This document shows positions 9,455 to 18,301 of a DNA stretch of 64,000 nucleotides, piece by piece. Position 1 is the stretch's first letter, and the number at the start of each line of letters is the position of its first letter. The notes beneath the pieces were generated by a model, which was not told the DNA's origin, did not search any database, and saw only the letters and a list, made by a program, of their open reading frames with translations. This DNA is from Bradyrhizobium sp. AZCC 1719. GTDB lineage: Bacteria; Pseudomonadota; Alphaproteobacteria; Rhizobiales; Xanthobacteraceae. Made by a program: the position numbers and the translations under genes. The stretch spans positions 1,951,001-2,015,000 of the forward strand of contig NZ_JAZHRU010000001.1 of NCBI RefSeq assembly GCF_036924525.1, given 5' to 3'.

Positions 9455-10243
9455 TCAGATCATCAGCCCACACGCCTGACGGATGGCGATCTGAACCGGC
9501 GATGGCGGCAACGCCGGATCAAACTCGGCTTTCGGCAGCAACGGCGGCTGGGCCATGAAGCGCGGTCGTTCTCCGCGATGAGGTTGCGCGGCATGAACTA
9601 GGAATGGGTGGCACAGGTAGACGGTGCCTGCCGCACCGGTCGCCAGTTCAACTTCGCAATCTTCTGTAGAGGCGTAGCCATGGGCAGAGAGCTGCCTGAG
9701 CGTCGCGCCCGCGTCGCCATAGGGCAGCAATTCCCGCGCAATGGTGGCATGCGAACCCTTCCGTATCTTCGTGGGCGCATCATCCGAGCCAACATCCGAG
9801 AGTAGAAACAACATCAGCAATAGCCGTCCGCTGCTCTTCACATTGGCCCGCCACTCCATGAAGTCAGGACTATCTCCAAAACTCATGTCCACATGCCAGC
9901 CATCGTCACCGGGGGATTCTGACGAGGGGAAGCGGATGGGGAAAGTTCCGAGGCCTTTGGGCGCAAACCAGCGGTCCACGCCGACGAGTTGATCGTAAGC
10001 CTTGTGCAGTTGCGGCGTGTTGCCGGCTTCAACGAATGGAGGCGAAGACTTGGACGCTACTCGAATGACGGGTCGAATCCAGCCTTCAGGCTTGTCTGGC
10101 GATAGGCCAATATCAGTCCATAGCTCGTCCCTACATTGCTTTGCGAGATCGGTGCTGAAGGCGTTTTCGATTTTGACGAAGCCGTCGTCAATGAAGCTCT
10201 GAACCTGACGGGAGGTCAGGCCGATGTGATCGGCTTTGGGCAT
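9455..10243 (-). CDS. Phytanoyl-CoA dioxygenase (PhyH) family protein
   Basis: 262 aa from the ATG at 10243, preceded by GGGGA 8 nt upstream; an upstream ATG at 10282 lacks a ribosome site. The family comprises Fe(II)/2-oxoglutarate oxygenases. The HxD part of the iron triad is WHVDMSFG (His117, Asp119), the distal His is probably His217 in LVHAAQ, and the 2-oxoglutarate Arg is in GERPRFM. Substrates in bacteria range from fatty acyl chains to halogenation or hydroxylation of small metabolites and cannot be predicted here. The gene sits between an esterase and the tail of an export operon and may be monocistronic. Confidence 0.85.
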   Translation of the reverse strand: MPKADHIGLTSRQVQSFIDDGFVKIENAFSTDLAKQCRDELWTDIGLSPDKPEGWIRPVIRVASKSSPPFVEAGNTPQLHKAYDQLVGVDRWFAPKGLGTFPIRFPSSESPGDDGWHVDMSFGDSPDFMEWRANVKSSGRLLLMLFLLSDVGSDDAPTKIRKGSHATIARELLPYGDAGATLRQLSAHGYASTEDCEVELATGAAGTVYLCHPFLVHAAQPHRGERPRFMAQPPLLPKAEFDPALPPSPVQIAIRQACGLMI

Positions 10244-10486
10244 TACACATTCCCCGTTCGGCCACCGCGTCAGCGGAGCCATGTTGATCTGATCGGCGCG
10301 GATGCACCACGAATTGGGTCGTTCAGATCAGCGGGAAGAATGTGGACATGAACATCATGGGAAGAACGTATGCTCTGTGGCAGAGGAGATCAAGGATGCG
10401 CGACGAAGCACCTCCGAAGCCATATCATATGAATGGCAGCAATACGCAATCCCGTCATGGAAGATAGCTGTCCACCAGCTTCTGGC

Positions 10487-11206
10487 TTAGTTTGCCATCT
10501 CCTTCACCAGCTCGCCGTCACCCCGTTCGGTAATCTCCGCGATCTTGCCGTCGACGATGTGGATGCGGCGGTCGGCGCGGGCGGCGAGCGCTGGATCGTG
10601 GGTTACCACGACCACGGTCTGGCCCTGGTCGGCGATGTCGCGAAGGATCGAAAACACCTGTTCCGTCGATGCTGTGTCGAGGGCGCCTGTCGGCTCGTCG
10701 GCGACGATGATCTCGGGGCGGTTGGCAAGCGCGCGGGCGATGGCGACGCGCTGGCGCTGGCCGCCGGAGAGCTGGTTGGGACGCTTGTTGGCGTGCTCGC
10801 CAAGCCCAAGCGAGCCAAGCAGCGCAAGGCCGCGCTCGCGCATCTCGCCTTCGGTCATCCTGCCGGCTGCGCGCATCGGCAGCAGCACATTGTCGAGCGA
10901 GGTGAACTCCGGCAGCAGGAAATGAAACTGGAACACAAAACCGCATTTGGTCAGGCGAACGTCGGCTCGCTCCGTCTCCGACAATTTCGAGGTCGGCTGG
11001 CCGCAGATCATGATCTCGCCTTCGCTGGGAGCATCGAGCAGGCCCAGGAGATAGAGCAGCGACGATTTGCCCGATCCCGAAGGCCCGGTAATGGCGACGA
11101 ATTCGCCCTTGTTCACTGCAAGATCAATGCCGTTGACGAGGGTGTGCGAAACGACGCCTTCGATGCGGCGAACCAGTTCGACTGCTTGCAAAGCGACTTC
11201 GGTCAT
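10487..11206 (-). CDS. ABC transporter ATP-binding protein (MacB/LolD type)
   Basis: 239 aa from the ATG at 11206, which overlaps the permease stop as ATGA and implies translational coupling. Walker A is GPSGSGKSS (residues 41-49), the signature is LSGGQ (146-150), Walker B is IIVADEP (about 166-172), and the H-loop is VVVTHD. Length and sequence fit the LolD/MacB/FtsE ATPase group, which powers non-canonical mechanotransmission exporters. It is the last gene of a four-gene minus-strand operon with a HlyD-like adaptor. A decayed paralogous tail lies at 7586-7660. Confidence 0.93.
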   Translation of the reverse strand: MTEVALQAVELVRRIEGVVSHTLVNGIDLAVNKGEFVAITGPSGSGKSSLLYLLGLLDAPSEGEIMICGQPTSKLSETERADVRLTKCGFVFQFHFLLPEFTSLDNVLLPMRAAGRMTEGEMRERGLALLGSLGLGEHANKRPNQLSGGQRQRVAIARALANRPEIIVADEPTGALDTASTEQVFSILRDIADQGQTVVVVTHDPALAARADRRIHIVDGKIAEITERGDGELVKEMAN

Positions 11207-12441
11207 GATGCCCCCCGGATGATGTCGACTGGATGCACGCGCGTTGCCTTGCGTGCCGGGAAATAGGCCGCACCTGCGCAGCAGAGCAGCGAAATGCCGC
11301 CGGCGACCACATAGTGCATCGCAGAGTAATAGATCTGCAGCGGAACGGTCGTGCCGGTCAGCGGATTGAAGATCGTGATCTTCGACCAGCCGTAGCAGAG
11401 CAGGTAACCGAGGATCCACCCGAACAGGATGCCGACTACGCCGATAATGATGGATTCGATGATGAAGATCCGCCGCACCGCATATTCGCGCATGCCCAGC
11501 GATTTCATGATCGCGATGTCCTGACGCTTCTCGTGTGTGATCGTCGAGATGATGTTATAGGTGGCAAAGGACGATGTCAGCAGCATCGCGCCCATCACCG
11601 TGAGCACGATGAAATCGCGCACGGTAAAGGTCGACAGCAAGTCAGCATTGGCTTCCTGCCAGGACACCGACCTATAACCGGTCTGCGCTTCGACTTGCGC
11701 GGCAACCTTTTGCGCCGACATCGGATCGTTCAGCCGCAGGCGTAACTGGTTGACGACCCCGCTTTGCCCCATCATGAGCTGCGCTGTCCCGGCCAGCGAA
11801 TAGATCTGGCTCTCATCGACGCGTTTCAAGCCGGAGCGAAACAGCCCGGCCACCGTTGAATTCAGTCGGGTGCCCTGGCCGCCGACCAGGAGGACGGTGT
11901 TGCCGGTTTTCACGCCGAGTTTTTCGGCGAGCGCCTCGCCGACGATGATGCCGTTCGGCGCGCGTGAAAGATCGTCGAGCTTTCCCTCGCGCATTTGCGA
12001 GCCGAGTTTCGAGACCTGAACCTCACGGCGGGGATCGATGCCGGTCAAGGTGATGCCGATGCGGGCGCCGCCATGATCGATGATCGCACTGGTCCCCACC
12101 GAGGGAGCCACGTCGCCGGGTATCCAGGAGCGCAGCGAGCTCATCACCGATTCCGGATATTTGATGCCGGGACGCTTGCCGACATTGGCGATGTCGGCCA
12201 TTTGGACCGCCGCATATTCCTGCTCGGCGGGTTGCGTCGGCACGGAGCGCCGTTCATCATCGACCGTGATGTGCGGCATGGTGTCGACGAGCTGGCGCAG
12301 GAAATCAATCTGCGAGCCCTGCATCAGGCCGGCCATCATGATGGTGAAGCCGACGCCCATGGCGACGCCGGCCATACCCACCAGAGTCTGGCGTACCCGG
12401 GCGCTGACATGGGTCCATGCGATGTTGAACAGAAGCTTCAC
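11203..12441 (-). CDS. ABC transporter permease (MacB/FtsX/DevC-like)
   Basis: 412 aa. A transmembrane helix lies near residues 18-40, followed by a ~230-residue periplasmic domain and three C-terminal helices (about 270-300, 325-350, 370-395). This is the MacB-PCD plus FtsX topology. The cytoplasmic coupling segment THEKRQDIAIMKSLG is typical of the family. It overlaps the ATPase by 4 nt and begins just 5 nt after the adaptor stop. With the adaptor it should form a tripartite exporter of an envelope lipid, glycolipid or peptide; the substrate is not indicated. Confidence 0.92.
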   Translation of the reverse strand: MKLLFNIAWTHVSARVRQTLVGMAGVAMGVGFTIMMAGLMQGSQIDFLRQLVDTMPHITVDDERRSVPTQPAEQEYAAVQMADIANVGKRPGIKYPESVMSSLRSWIPGDVAPSVGTSAIIDHGGARIGITLTGIDPRREVQVSKLGSQMREGKLDDLSRAPNGIIVGEALAEKLGVKTGNTVLLVGGQGTRLNSTVAGLFRSGLKRVDESQIYSLAGTAQLMMGQSGVVNQLRLRLNDPMSAQKVAAQVEAQTGYRSVSWQEANADLLSTFTVRDFIVLTVMGAMLLTSSFATYNIISTITHEKRQDIAIMKSLGMREYAVRRIFIIESIIIGVVGILFGWILGYLLCYGWSKITIFNPLTGTTVPLQIYYSAMHYVVAGGISLLCCAGAAYFPARKATRVHPVDIIRGAS

Positions 12442-12446
12442 GGCAC

Positions 12447-13652
12447 TTACCGGCTGTTGCTAATGAGGTTGCGACGGGCGTCGTTGACGACGGAATCGAT
12501 GTGGGCGGTCATGGCTGCCGAAATCACCGCATCATCGGGATCCGAAGGCGCTGTGGTGGCCGAGGCGACCGCGATAGATTCGGGTGTCGCGGTTGGCTGG
12601 TCGGTCGGTTCACTCGTGGCCGCCGGCTCCACAACTTTGGCTGGACTGCTGTCGATGCGAATCCTGGCGCCGTCGGCAAGGTCCGTGCGAGCGGGCGAAA
12701 GCACAGGTGTGCCCTTGGATATGTCGCCGAGGATCTCGATGTTGCGGTTGCCGCGGACGCCGACCGTCACCGGCACACGTTTGATGCGGCCGTCATCGAC
12801 CATCTGAACCGAACCGGCTGCGACGGCCTCTGCCGGCACGACGATGGCCGCCTGCTTCTCGCGGAAGATGATGTTGACCTCTGCCGACATGCCAATTCGC
12901 AGCGGCGTATCCTCTGGCAGCCGCAGATAGACGCGGAAGGTCTTGCGGGTCGGGTCGCCCTTCGGCGTGATCTGGGAGACCGTGGCCCGCAGGGCCCTTC
13001 CGGGGAAAGCCTCGCTTCGCAGAAAAGCCTTCTGGCCGGTTGCGATTCGGTTGATCTCCTCCTCATTGATTTCGGCGACGACTTGCATCGGCGCAGGCGG
13101 TCCGACCCAGAACAAGACGTCGGTGGGGCCGGCGATCTCGCCAACCTCGCCGTCGCGCCGCAGGACCATGCCGTCGAGCGGAGCTCTCAGCAGCAGCGAA
13201 TCGAGCCGTACCTTCTGCGCGGCGATCCGCGATTTCGTTTCCTCGAGCTTGGTCCAGCGCTGCTCGTAATCGGTGCGCGCGGCGTCGCTCTTGTCGCGAT
13301 CCTTCTCGGCGCGCGCCAGATCGCGTTCGAGCTGGCCGCGATTGATTTCCATCTGATCCAGCGCGCTGCGCTCCTCGGCGTCGTCCTGGCGACCGAGGAC
13401 CTGGCCGGCCTTCACCACCTGTCCCTCGCATCTGCAAAGCTCGACCAGCCGGCGGCGCTGCAGCGGCACCACTTTGGCCCAGCGCTCGGGCTCGACGGTG
13501 CCGGTTCCGTAAACCGCTTCGGAAACCGGCGCGAGGCCCGCAATGCTGGTGGTCACCAACGGTGCACGAAGCAAATGGGGATAGGCGTAATAGCCAGCCC
13601 CTGCGGTGGCGACGGCCAGAATGCCGGTTGCGATCAGATGCTGCAATTTCAT
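12447..13652 (-). CDS. HlyD/DevB-type efflux periplasmic adaptor
   Basis: 401 aa with one N-terminal membrane anchor or uncleaved signal (about residues 8-24). A lipoyl half-motif region around 60-90 contains LCRCEGQVVKAGQVLG, then comes a short coiled-coil hairpin (about 95-145), the second lipoyl half (LRAPLDGMVLRRDGEVGE), and a beta-barrel. The C-terminal tail is Ala/Pro/Thr-rich and low complexity. Such adaptors bridge MacB-like permeases to an outer-membrane channel; no TolC gene is nearby, so an unlinked one would be needed. It is 15 nt downstream of the Sel1 gene. Confidence 0.92.
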   Translation of the reverse strand: MKLQHLIATGILAVATAGAGYYAYPHLLRAPLVTTSIAGLAPVSEAVYGTGTVEPERWAKVVPLQRRRLVELCRCEGQVVKAGQVLGRQDDAEERSALDQMEINRGQLERDLARAEKDRDKSDAARTDYEQRWTKLEETKSRIAAQKVRLDSLLLRAPLDGMVLRRDGEVGEIAGPTDVLFWVGPPAPMQVVAEINEEEINRIATGQKAFLRSEAFPGRALRATVSQITPKGDPTRKTFRVYLRLPEDTPLRIGMSAEVNIIFREKQAAIVVPAEAVAAGSVQMVDDGRIKRVPVTVGVRGNRNIEILGDISKGTPVLSPARTDLADGARIRIDSSPAKVVEPAATSEPTDQPTATPESIAVASATTAPSDPDDAVISAAMTAHIDSVVNDARRNLISNSR

Positions 13653-13667
13653 GGCGCGTCCCCTGAC

Positions 13668-14429
13668 TCAGAAGCCAAACCGTTTGCGCAGGCCCGATGG
13701 AACCTGGTCGAGCAGATCACGAACATCTTCTTTCCTTGCATTCTTCATTGGAGCTGCCGACGTGGTCTTGGGAGATGCCTGCAACACCGTGGTGTTGGAT
13801 GGCGCCAGCTGCGGGGTAGCAGGCGACGGCGTGGCGGCTGGCGCTGGCTGCACGGCGGCGGGTGCAGGTGGGGGCGCAGCCGGCGCGGGTTGGTCCGGGC
13901 TGTCCAGTGCTCTTTCGATTTTCGAAGCCTTGTCGGAAGCCTTGACGGAGTCCTTTGGCGCGCCGGCAACCCGAACGGCGCGCCATTCTCTTGCGGCCAC
14001 CACGGCACGGCCGATCTCGTCGCTCGTCATCTTCTTCATGAGAAGGGACATCAGTTGTCGCGCACCGTTGCGGTCCTCGTCGAGCTTGCTAGCGGAAGCG
14101 ACGATGTGGGCCCAGGAATAGGCCTTCACATTATCCTTCGCTACGCCGCGCCCGCTCGCGTAGAGGCCGGCGACGATCAGCATGGCGTGGGCATGCCCCT
14201 GATCGGCCGCGCGCAAGAACCAGCGAAATGCCTCCTGGTCGCTGCGCGGACGACCGACGCCTGACGAATGGAGCGCCCCGAGATAGAACTGGGCCTCATC
14301 ATCGCCCGCCTGCGCCGCCTGCTCGTAGCGAGTGGCCATGTCCCGATCGGACGCTGCGTCGGCAAGAGCGGCATGGGGGGCCGTCAGCACAGCGAGGCAG
14401 CAAGCCATAACGGCGACGGCTCGCTTCAT
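13668..14429 (-). CDS. Secreted Sel1-repeat protein
   Basis: 253 aa from the ATG at 14429, giving a clear signal peptide (MKRAVAVMACCLAVLTAPHAALADA). Two Sel1-like repeats follow (about 40-110), recognisable by AQFYLGALHSSG and AMLIVAGLYASGRGV. The C-terminal third is Ala/Pro-rich and disordered. Sel1 proteins scaffold protein-protein contacts in the periplasm. As first gene of the operon, 15 nt from the adaptor, it is probably an accessory to the exporter. An upstream in-frame ATG (14525) would bury the signal peptide and is rejected. Confidence 0.85.
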   Translation of the reverse strand: MKRAVAVMACCLAVLTAPHAALADAASDRDMATRYEQAAQAGDDEAQFYLGALHSSGVGRPRSDQEAFRWFLRAADQGHAHAMLIVAGLYASGRGVAKDNVKAYSWAHIVASASKLDEDRNGARQLMSLLMKKMTSDEIGRAVVAAREWRAVRVAGAPKDSVKASDKASKIERALDSPDQPAPAAPPPAPAAVQPAPAATPSPATPQLAPSNTTVLQASPKTTSAAPMKNARKEDVRDLLDQVPSGLRKRFGF

Positions 14430-14759
14430 GGGCCCCGAAATCGCGTCACGAACGCCCGGCCGACATGAGCGGGTTGAGACTGGATTGATCGATGAGAAAT
14501 TCAGAATGCGCCACATTGCGTACACGCCTTCAGCTTGTGTCTTTCGCCCCAGAAGCGTCTAAGCCGCGCTTGGCCACAGCACCTCTCGCGAACAAAAGCC
14601 TAGCTCATTCGTGCGCTGACAAATGTGCGACCCATCACATATCCAGCTCGCTGCTGCTGGAACCGGCGTGGCCTGTCGTGAATGCATCTGGGGCAACTGC
14701 GGCCAAGATGGTCGACTTCAGGACGCAGTATTGGCAGGATTGCTCCTGGAGCTGCCACC

Positions 14760-15764
14760 ATGCCCATCGGCGAACTCTTCATTCTCGGCTTCTTCGGCAA
14801 GATCGTTCCCAATTGGCTGAAGGAATTTGCAGCCCGCTACGGTCTCGGCGGGGTGATCCTGTTCGATTATTCCTGCCGGACGCGAGAATACGACAACAAC
14901 ATTGAATCGCCTGAACAGGTGCAACGCCTCTGCGCGGAGATTTCCGCGTTGCCGTCGGGGCCGATGGTGTTCATCGACCAGGAAGGTGGATTGGTGCGGC
15001 GGCTGAAGCAAAGCCGCGGGTTTGCGCCGCTTCCCAGTGCGAGGGAATTCAATCTGCTGGCACCGGATCAAAAGCACGCGATCCTCACCACGAGCTTTGC
15101 CGAGATGCGGCGGCTCGGCATCCACTATGATTTCGCGCCGGTCATCGACGTCGACTACAATCCCGACAACCCCAATATCGGGAAGATCGAACGTTCCTAC
15201 TCCGCCGACATCGCCGAGGTGGAAGCCAATGCGTTGCTGGCAAGCGAGGTGGCGCGGGCGCAGCGCATCGGCCTGTGCCTGAAGCATTTCCCCGGCATCG
15301 GCGGCGCGGTGGTGGATTCGCATCAGGAATTCATGGATATCTCCAAAACCCTTCGCGGTGAGCAGGAAGAGCTATTCTATTCGCTTGCGCCAACAATGTT
15401 CGGCGATGCGGTGCTGGTCAGCCACGCCATTGTCAGACAATGGGACGACCATTGCCCGATGACGCTGTCCGCGGCGGGGCTTGGCCGCTTGCGCAAGCGC
15501 CTTCCGGATACGCTCTTGATCACCGACGACATGCAGATGCAGGGATTGCAGAAGGCGTTGGGCACGCGGGAAGCCAGCCTGCAATCGCTCAAAGCCGGCA
15601 TGGACATGCTCTGCATCGGCAACAATTTGTTCGACCAGGAACACGAGATGGCCGGGATTGCCGAATACATCGCAGACAGCCTGCGCGAGGGAACCTTGTC
15701 CGGTTCGGCGATCGAGAAATCGATCGCGCGTGTCGGCAAGCGAAAGGCGCTCCTGACGGCCTGA
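14760..15764 (+). CDS. nagZ: Glycoside hydrolase family 3 beta-N-acetylhexosaminidase (NagZ-like)
   Basis: 334 aa from the ATG at 14760 (GGAG 8 nt upstream). The family cleaves GlcNAc from 1,6-anhydroMurNAc during cell-wall recycling in the cytoplasm. Visible marks are FIDQEGGLVRRL (residues 71-82), KHFPGIGG (175-182, the NagZ KHFPGhG motif with Gly replacing the usual His region: KHFPGIGGAVVDSH) and LLITDDMQM with the nucleophile Asp256/257. Length fits NagZ (~340). No signal peptide. Alpha-proteobacteria usually carry a NagZ beside scpAB, so this copy, next to small unknown genes, may be a paralogue. Confidence 0.87.
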   Translation: MPIGELFILGFFGKIVPNWLKEFAARYGLGGVILFDYSCRTREYDNNIESPEQVQRLCAEISALPSGPMVFIDQEGGLVRRLKQSRGFAPLPSAREFNLLAPDQKHAILTTSFAEMRRLGIHYDFAPVIDVDYNPDNPNIGKIERSYSADIAEVEANALLASEVARAQRIGLCLKHFPGIGGAVVDSHQEFMDISKTLRGEQEELFYSLAPTMFGDAVLVSHAIVRQWDDHCPMTLSAAGLGRLRKRLPDTLLITDDMQMQGLQKALGTREASLQSLKAGMDMLCIGNNLFDQEHEMAGIAEYIADSLREGTLSGSAIEKSIARVGKRKALLTA

Positions 15765-15862
15765 CGCGGTGGACCCCAAAATCCGAAGCACATCAGGCGG
15801 ACAATGTGTTGCGTTGCCAGGCCGTTGAGACTACAAGCGCTTTTTCAGCGGAAAGACCGACG

Positions 15863-16069
15863 ATGGCCCATAATTTCGCGATCAACGACGACGTCCATCA
15901 CCAGCAGCAGGGGCCGCAGGGCCGCGCCGTGGCGAAGGAACGAAGCGTCTACACCATCGTATCCTGCCTGCCGATCGAAGCTGACGGCCGCCCGCGCTAT
16001 CGCATCAGGAGCAAATCCGAGAATGTCGAACGCGTCGTGACCGAGGAGCAGATCTCCAGGCTCGGCTGA
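15863..16069 (+). CDS. Small conserved-looking hypothetical protein (68 aa)
   Basis: 68 aa, highly charged, with no signal peptide or membrane segment. The second half (RPRYRIRSKSENVERVV) has the alternating pattern of a small beta-barrel. The start ATG at 15863 follows GGAAAGA. It lies 98 bp after nagZ on the same strand and faces a convergent secreted protein. Function unknown; called as a gene from its start signal and compact codon-like composition. Confidence 0.6.
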   Translation: MAHNFAINDDVHHQQQGPQGRAVAKERSVYTIVSCLPIEADGRPRYRIRSKSENVERVVTEEQISRLG

Positions 16070-16077
16070 CCTCAAGC

Positions 16078-16497
16078 CTACTGCGCCTTCTCGTGCGCTG
16101 CGGTGCCGATCGCCTTGTAATCGTAGGTCGGATAGAACTCGGTGCGGTAGCTGCCCCAGGCCGTGTTCTCGAGGATGCGGTTGACCTCGCGCAATCGGGA
16201 CGCCGGCAGCCGCAGCGTGACCACCTGTCCGATCCCCATCATGACATACCAGCTCACGACTTCGACGCCGTCAGGCGGGAAAGCCTTGTAATATCCCTGC
16301 CGCTGAAGCTGCGCGTTGAGTTCACTCAGGGGCCGCGACTGGTCATGTTTGAGGAATACGGTGAGCATCACCGCGTTGTCGGCCGTCGGCGGGGCGTTCT
16401 CCGCCGCCGGTGCGGTTTGCGCCGCCACGCCCGAGCTGAACGTCAGGACGCCGGCCAGCACTGCCATCGCTATCCATGATCCCTTTGCCTGCGACAT
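16078..16497 (-). CDS. Secreted hypothetical protein (139 aa)
   Basis: From the ATG at 16497, with AAGGAGA 6 nt upstream. The N-terminus (MSQAKGSWIAMAVLAGVLTF, then GVAAQ) is a signal peptide ending near residue 26. The mature ~110 residues contain no recognised enzymatic motif; FLKHDQSRPLSEL and a WGSYRTEFYPTYDY tail are notable. Such short exported proteins are common in Bradyrhizobium. It faces the 68-aa gene with 8 bp between the stops. Confidence 0.75.
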   Translation of the reverse strand: MSQAKGSWIAMAVLAGVLTFSSGVAAQTAPAAENAPPTADNAVMLTVFLKHDQSRPLSELNAQLQRQGYYKAFPPDGVEVVSWYVMMGIGQVVTLRLPASRLREVNRILENTAWGSYRTEFYPTYDYKAIGTAAHEKAQ

Positions 16498-16855
16498 CGC
16501 TGTCTCCTTTTTTGGATTCGTTGCGGGATGATTTGGGCCTCGATCATTGCGGGACTGCCGGCGCATGTAATCAGGGCGATGCCGCGAGCAAGCCGTCGCG
16601 CGGAACGGGCGTCGGGGGGAAGGGACACTCCGGATTAGGGCGCCGACGGGAAACACATCGAGAACCGGTTGAGATCTATTAACAAAGCAAATGCCATCAC
16701 CGTTAAAGTACGGGGCTGGCGCGCCACGGCTCTTATGTTCGGATCACGTATTTCGGCCGAAAACATCCAATTTCGAGTGAATTCGGCTCGATCTAGTCCG
16801 GCGGCGTGACGCGCCGGCGCATTTCTCCGTATTCTTACCGGTTAAGAAATTAACC
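16498..16855. other. Intergenic region upstream of LuxR-type gene
   Basis: About 360 bp, divergent promoters expected at both ends. It contains a small perfect dyad, CCGGCG-N5-CGCCGG, at about 16799-16815, 40 bp before the LuxR-type start. No small gene was found. Confidence 0.45.
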
Positions 16856-17503
16856 ATGAAAGAGGGTGGAGCCGATAAAAATAGTTATATGTCGGGACAA
16901 GATCATCGCGCCGCTGATTCGCACTTCACGAAGTGGATGGAAAACGTCACACCTCTCGAAGAGAATCCTGAGATCGTCCAGCTATCCGCTGCGCGCTCGC
17001 GTGCCGCGGAAGAGGCGGGAGCGGCGATTGCCCGGCAGTTGAACGGACCGCTGACAGCGCTGCTGCTCTACATGAATGAGATCAAGCAGCACAGCCACCA
17101 GCTTTCGCAAGGATCCGGCAACCGGCTCTACCTGCAACAGGTGGTGGAGAACGCGCTTCAGCAAACTGAGCGCGTCTGCGCTCTGGTAAAGCAGATGTCG
17201 GACAATCACCCGGCGTCCGACGCCGTTCGCAAGCAGGCGAGCGAGGCCCACGCCGGCCGCCCCGCGGATGGCGCCCGCAGGCCGGGCCTGATGTTGGCCC
17301 CGGGGGCAGGCCAGAAGCCGCTGACCAGGCGCGAGCGCGAGGTGCTGAGCCTGATCAGCGAAGGTTGCTCCAACAAGCAAGGCGCCTTGCGGATGAATAT
17401 CAGCCCGAGGACATTCGAGAGCCACCGCGCCGAAGCCATGCGCAAGCTTGGCGCCCGCAATACCGCGGATCTGGTTCGCAAGGCGCTGCTGCAGCCCGCC
17501 TGA
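16856..17503 (+). CDS. LuxR-family regulator without a receiver domain
   Basis: 215 aa. The C-terminal ~65 residues are a LuxR/FixJ helix-turn-helix (LTRREREVLSLISEG, then ISPRTFESHRAEAMRKLGARN). The N-terminal half has two amphipathic helices (about 48-75 and 87-110) resembling the helical hairpin of histidine-kinase dimerisation domains but lacking the phospho-acceptor His. No Asp-bearing receiver is present. The HTH is closely similar to the FixJ-like protein at 41405. It may be a partner of a sensor or an antagonist that dimerises through the N-terminal hairpin. No strong ribosome site precedes the ATG; an ATG at 16889 is an alternative. Confidence 0.82.
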   Translation: MKEGGADKNSYMSGQDHRAADSHFTKWMENVTPLEENPEIVQLSAARSRAAEEAGAAIARQLNGPLTALLLYMNEIKQHSHQLSQGSGNRLYLQQVVENALQQTERVCALVKQMSDNHPASDAVRKQASEAHAGRPADGARRPGLMLAPGAGQKPLTRREREVLSLISEGCSNKQGALRMNISPRTFESHRAEAMRKLGARNTADLVRKALLQPA

Positions 17504-17568
17504 TTTTTCCCGAAGCGATGCCTGCAATGCGCGGCTGATCGGCGCGGCTTCGCTCTGCCAGAAGGCGC

Positions 17569-18159
17569 CTAGGTTGTGGTAGCGGGCTCAAGCTCGACAT
17601 GGCCAAGCAGGCATGAACGCAGGGTTTCGATCTCGGGACAATCCGTCGTGCCGAGCGGGCCGATCAGAAAACCACTCCCTAAAGGTTCGCACCTATAGCC
17701 TGGATACCGCCGCAACCTTTCCGCGATCACCACATCGACCTTGCCCTCGATCAGTTCGTCCAGGCCCGCCGGCTGGCTGAGGCGAATGGCTACCTGGGGC
17801 TCGGCCTGGCGGAACTGCGCCAGGCGCGTCCGCAACCCATCAACGTTGAAACCTGCATGTACCCCGATATGCAGCAGACTTGTGACGCCCTCAGGCCTGA
17901 GTTCGGCCGTGGCGTCAGCGAGGCAGCGAAACGCCTGACGTACCCGCGTCAGATAGGTTTCCCCGGCAGAAGTCAGGATCACCTGCCGCGTTCGCCGCTC
18001 GAATAGTTGCACACCTAGCCGCTCCTCCAGCAGGCGGACTTGCTGGCTGATGGCACCGGCAGTGACGTGCAGCTCGTGGGCGGCCTGCTTGAAGCTGAGA
18101 TGGCGGGCGGCGGCCTCAAAGGCGCGCAGGGCATTGAGTGGCGGCAGCAGATACGTCAT
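17569..18159 (-). CDS. Truncated LysR-family transcriptional regulator
   Basis: 196 aa from the ATG at 18159, versus ~300 for the family. The DNA-binding domain is complete (LNALRAFEAAARHLSFKQAA, then VTAGAISQQVRLLEERLG), as in GcvA-type regulators. Only about half of the effector domain follows, ending ELEPATTT. No continuation in another frame could be seen downstream. It is divergent from an MFS transporter gene starting at 18302, the usual target arrangement. It may be a natural short form, or a decayed gene that still binds DNA. Confidence 0.78.
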   Translation of the reverse strand: MTYLLPPLNALRAFEAAARHLSFKQAAHELHVTAGAISQQVRLLEERLGVQLFERRTRQVILTSAGETYLTRVRQAFRCLADATAELRPEGVTSLLHIGVHAGFNVDGLRTRLAQFRQAEPQVAIRLSQPAGLDELIEGKVDVVIAERLRRYPGYRCEPLGSGFLIGPLGTTDCPEIETLRSCLLGHVELEPATTT

Positions 18160-18301
18160 GGCCGAGTCCGAACTATGCGACAGGGCCGCAGGGTGCATGA
18201 GTTTCGCTGGTTCTACAAAGGAGAAATCCTGCTTTGTCGCGGGTGAAGGCGGGCCGTACCTATGGCCGACTTGGACGCAAGCCTCGAGGAAACCTGCCAT
18301 C

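Noticed and set aside
12501..14264. 587-codon plus-strand open frame over the adaptor and Sel1 genes
   Set aside because: It is the antisense shadow of two genes with clear domain motifs on the minus strand.
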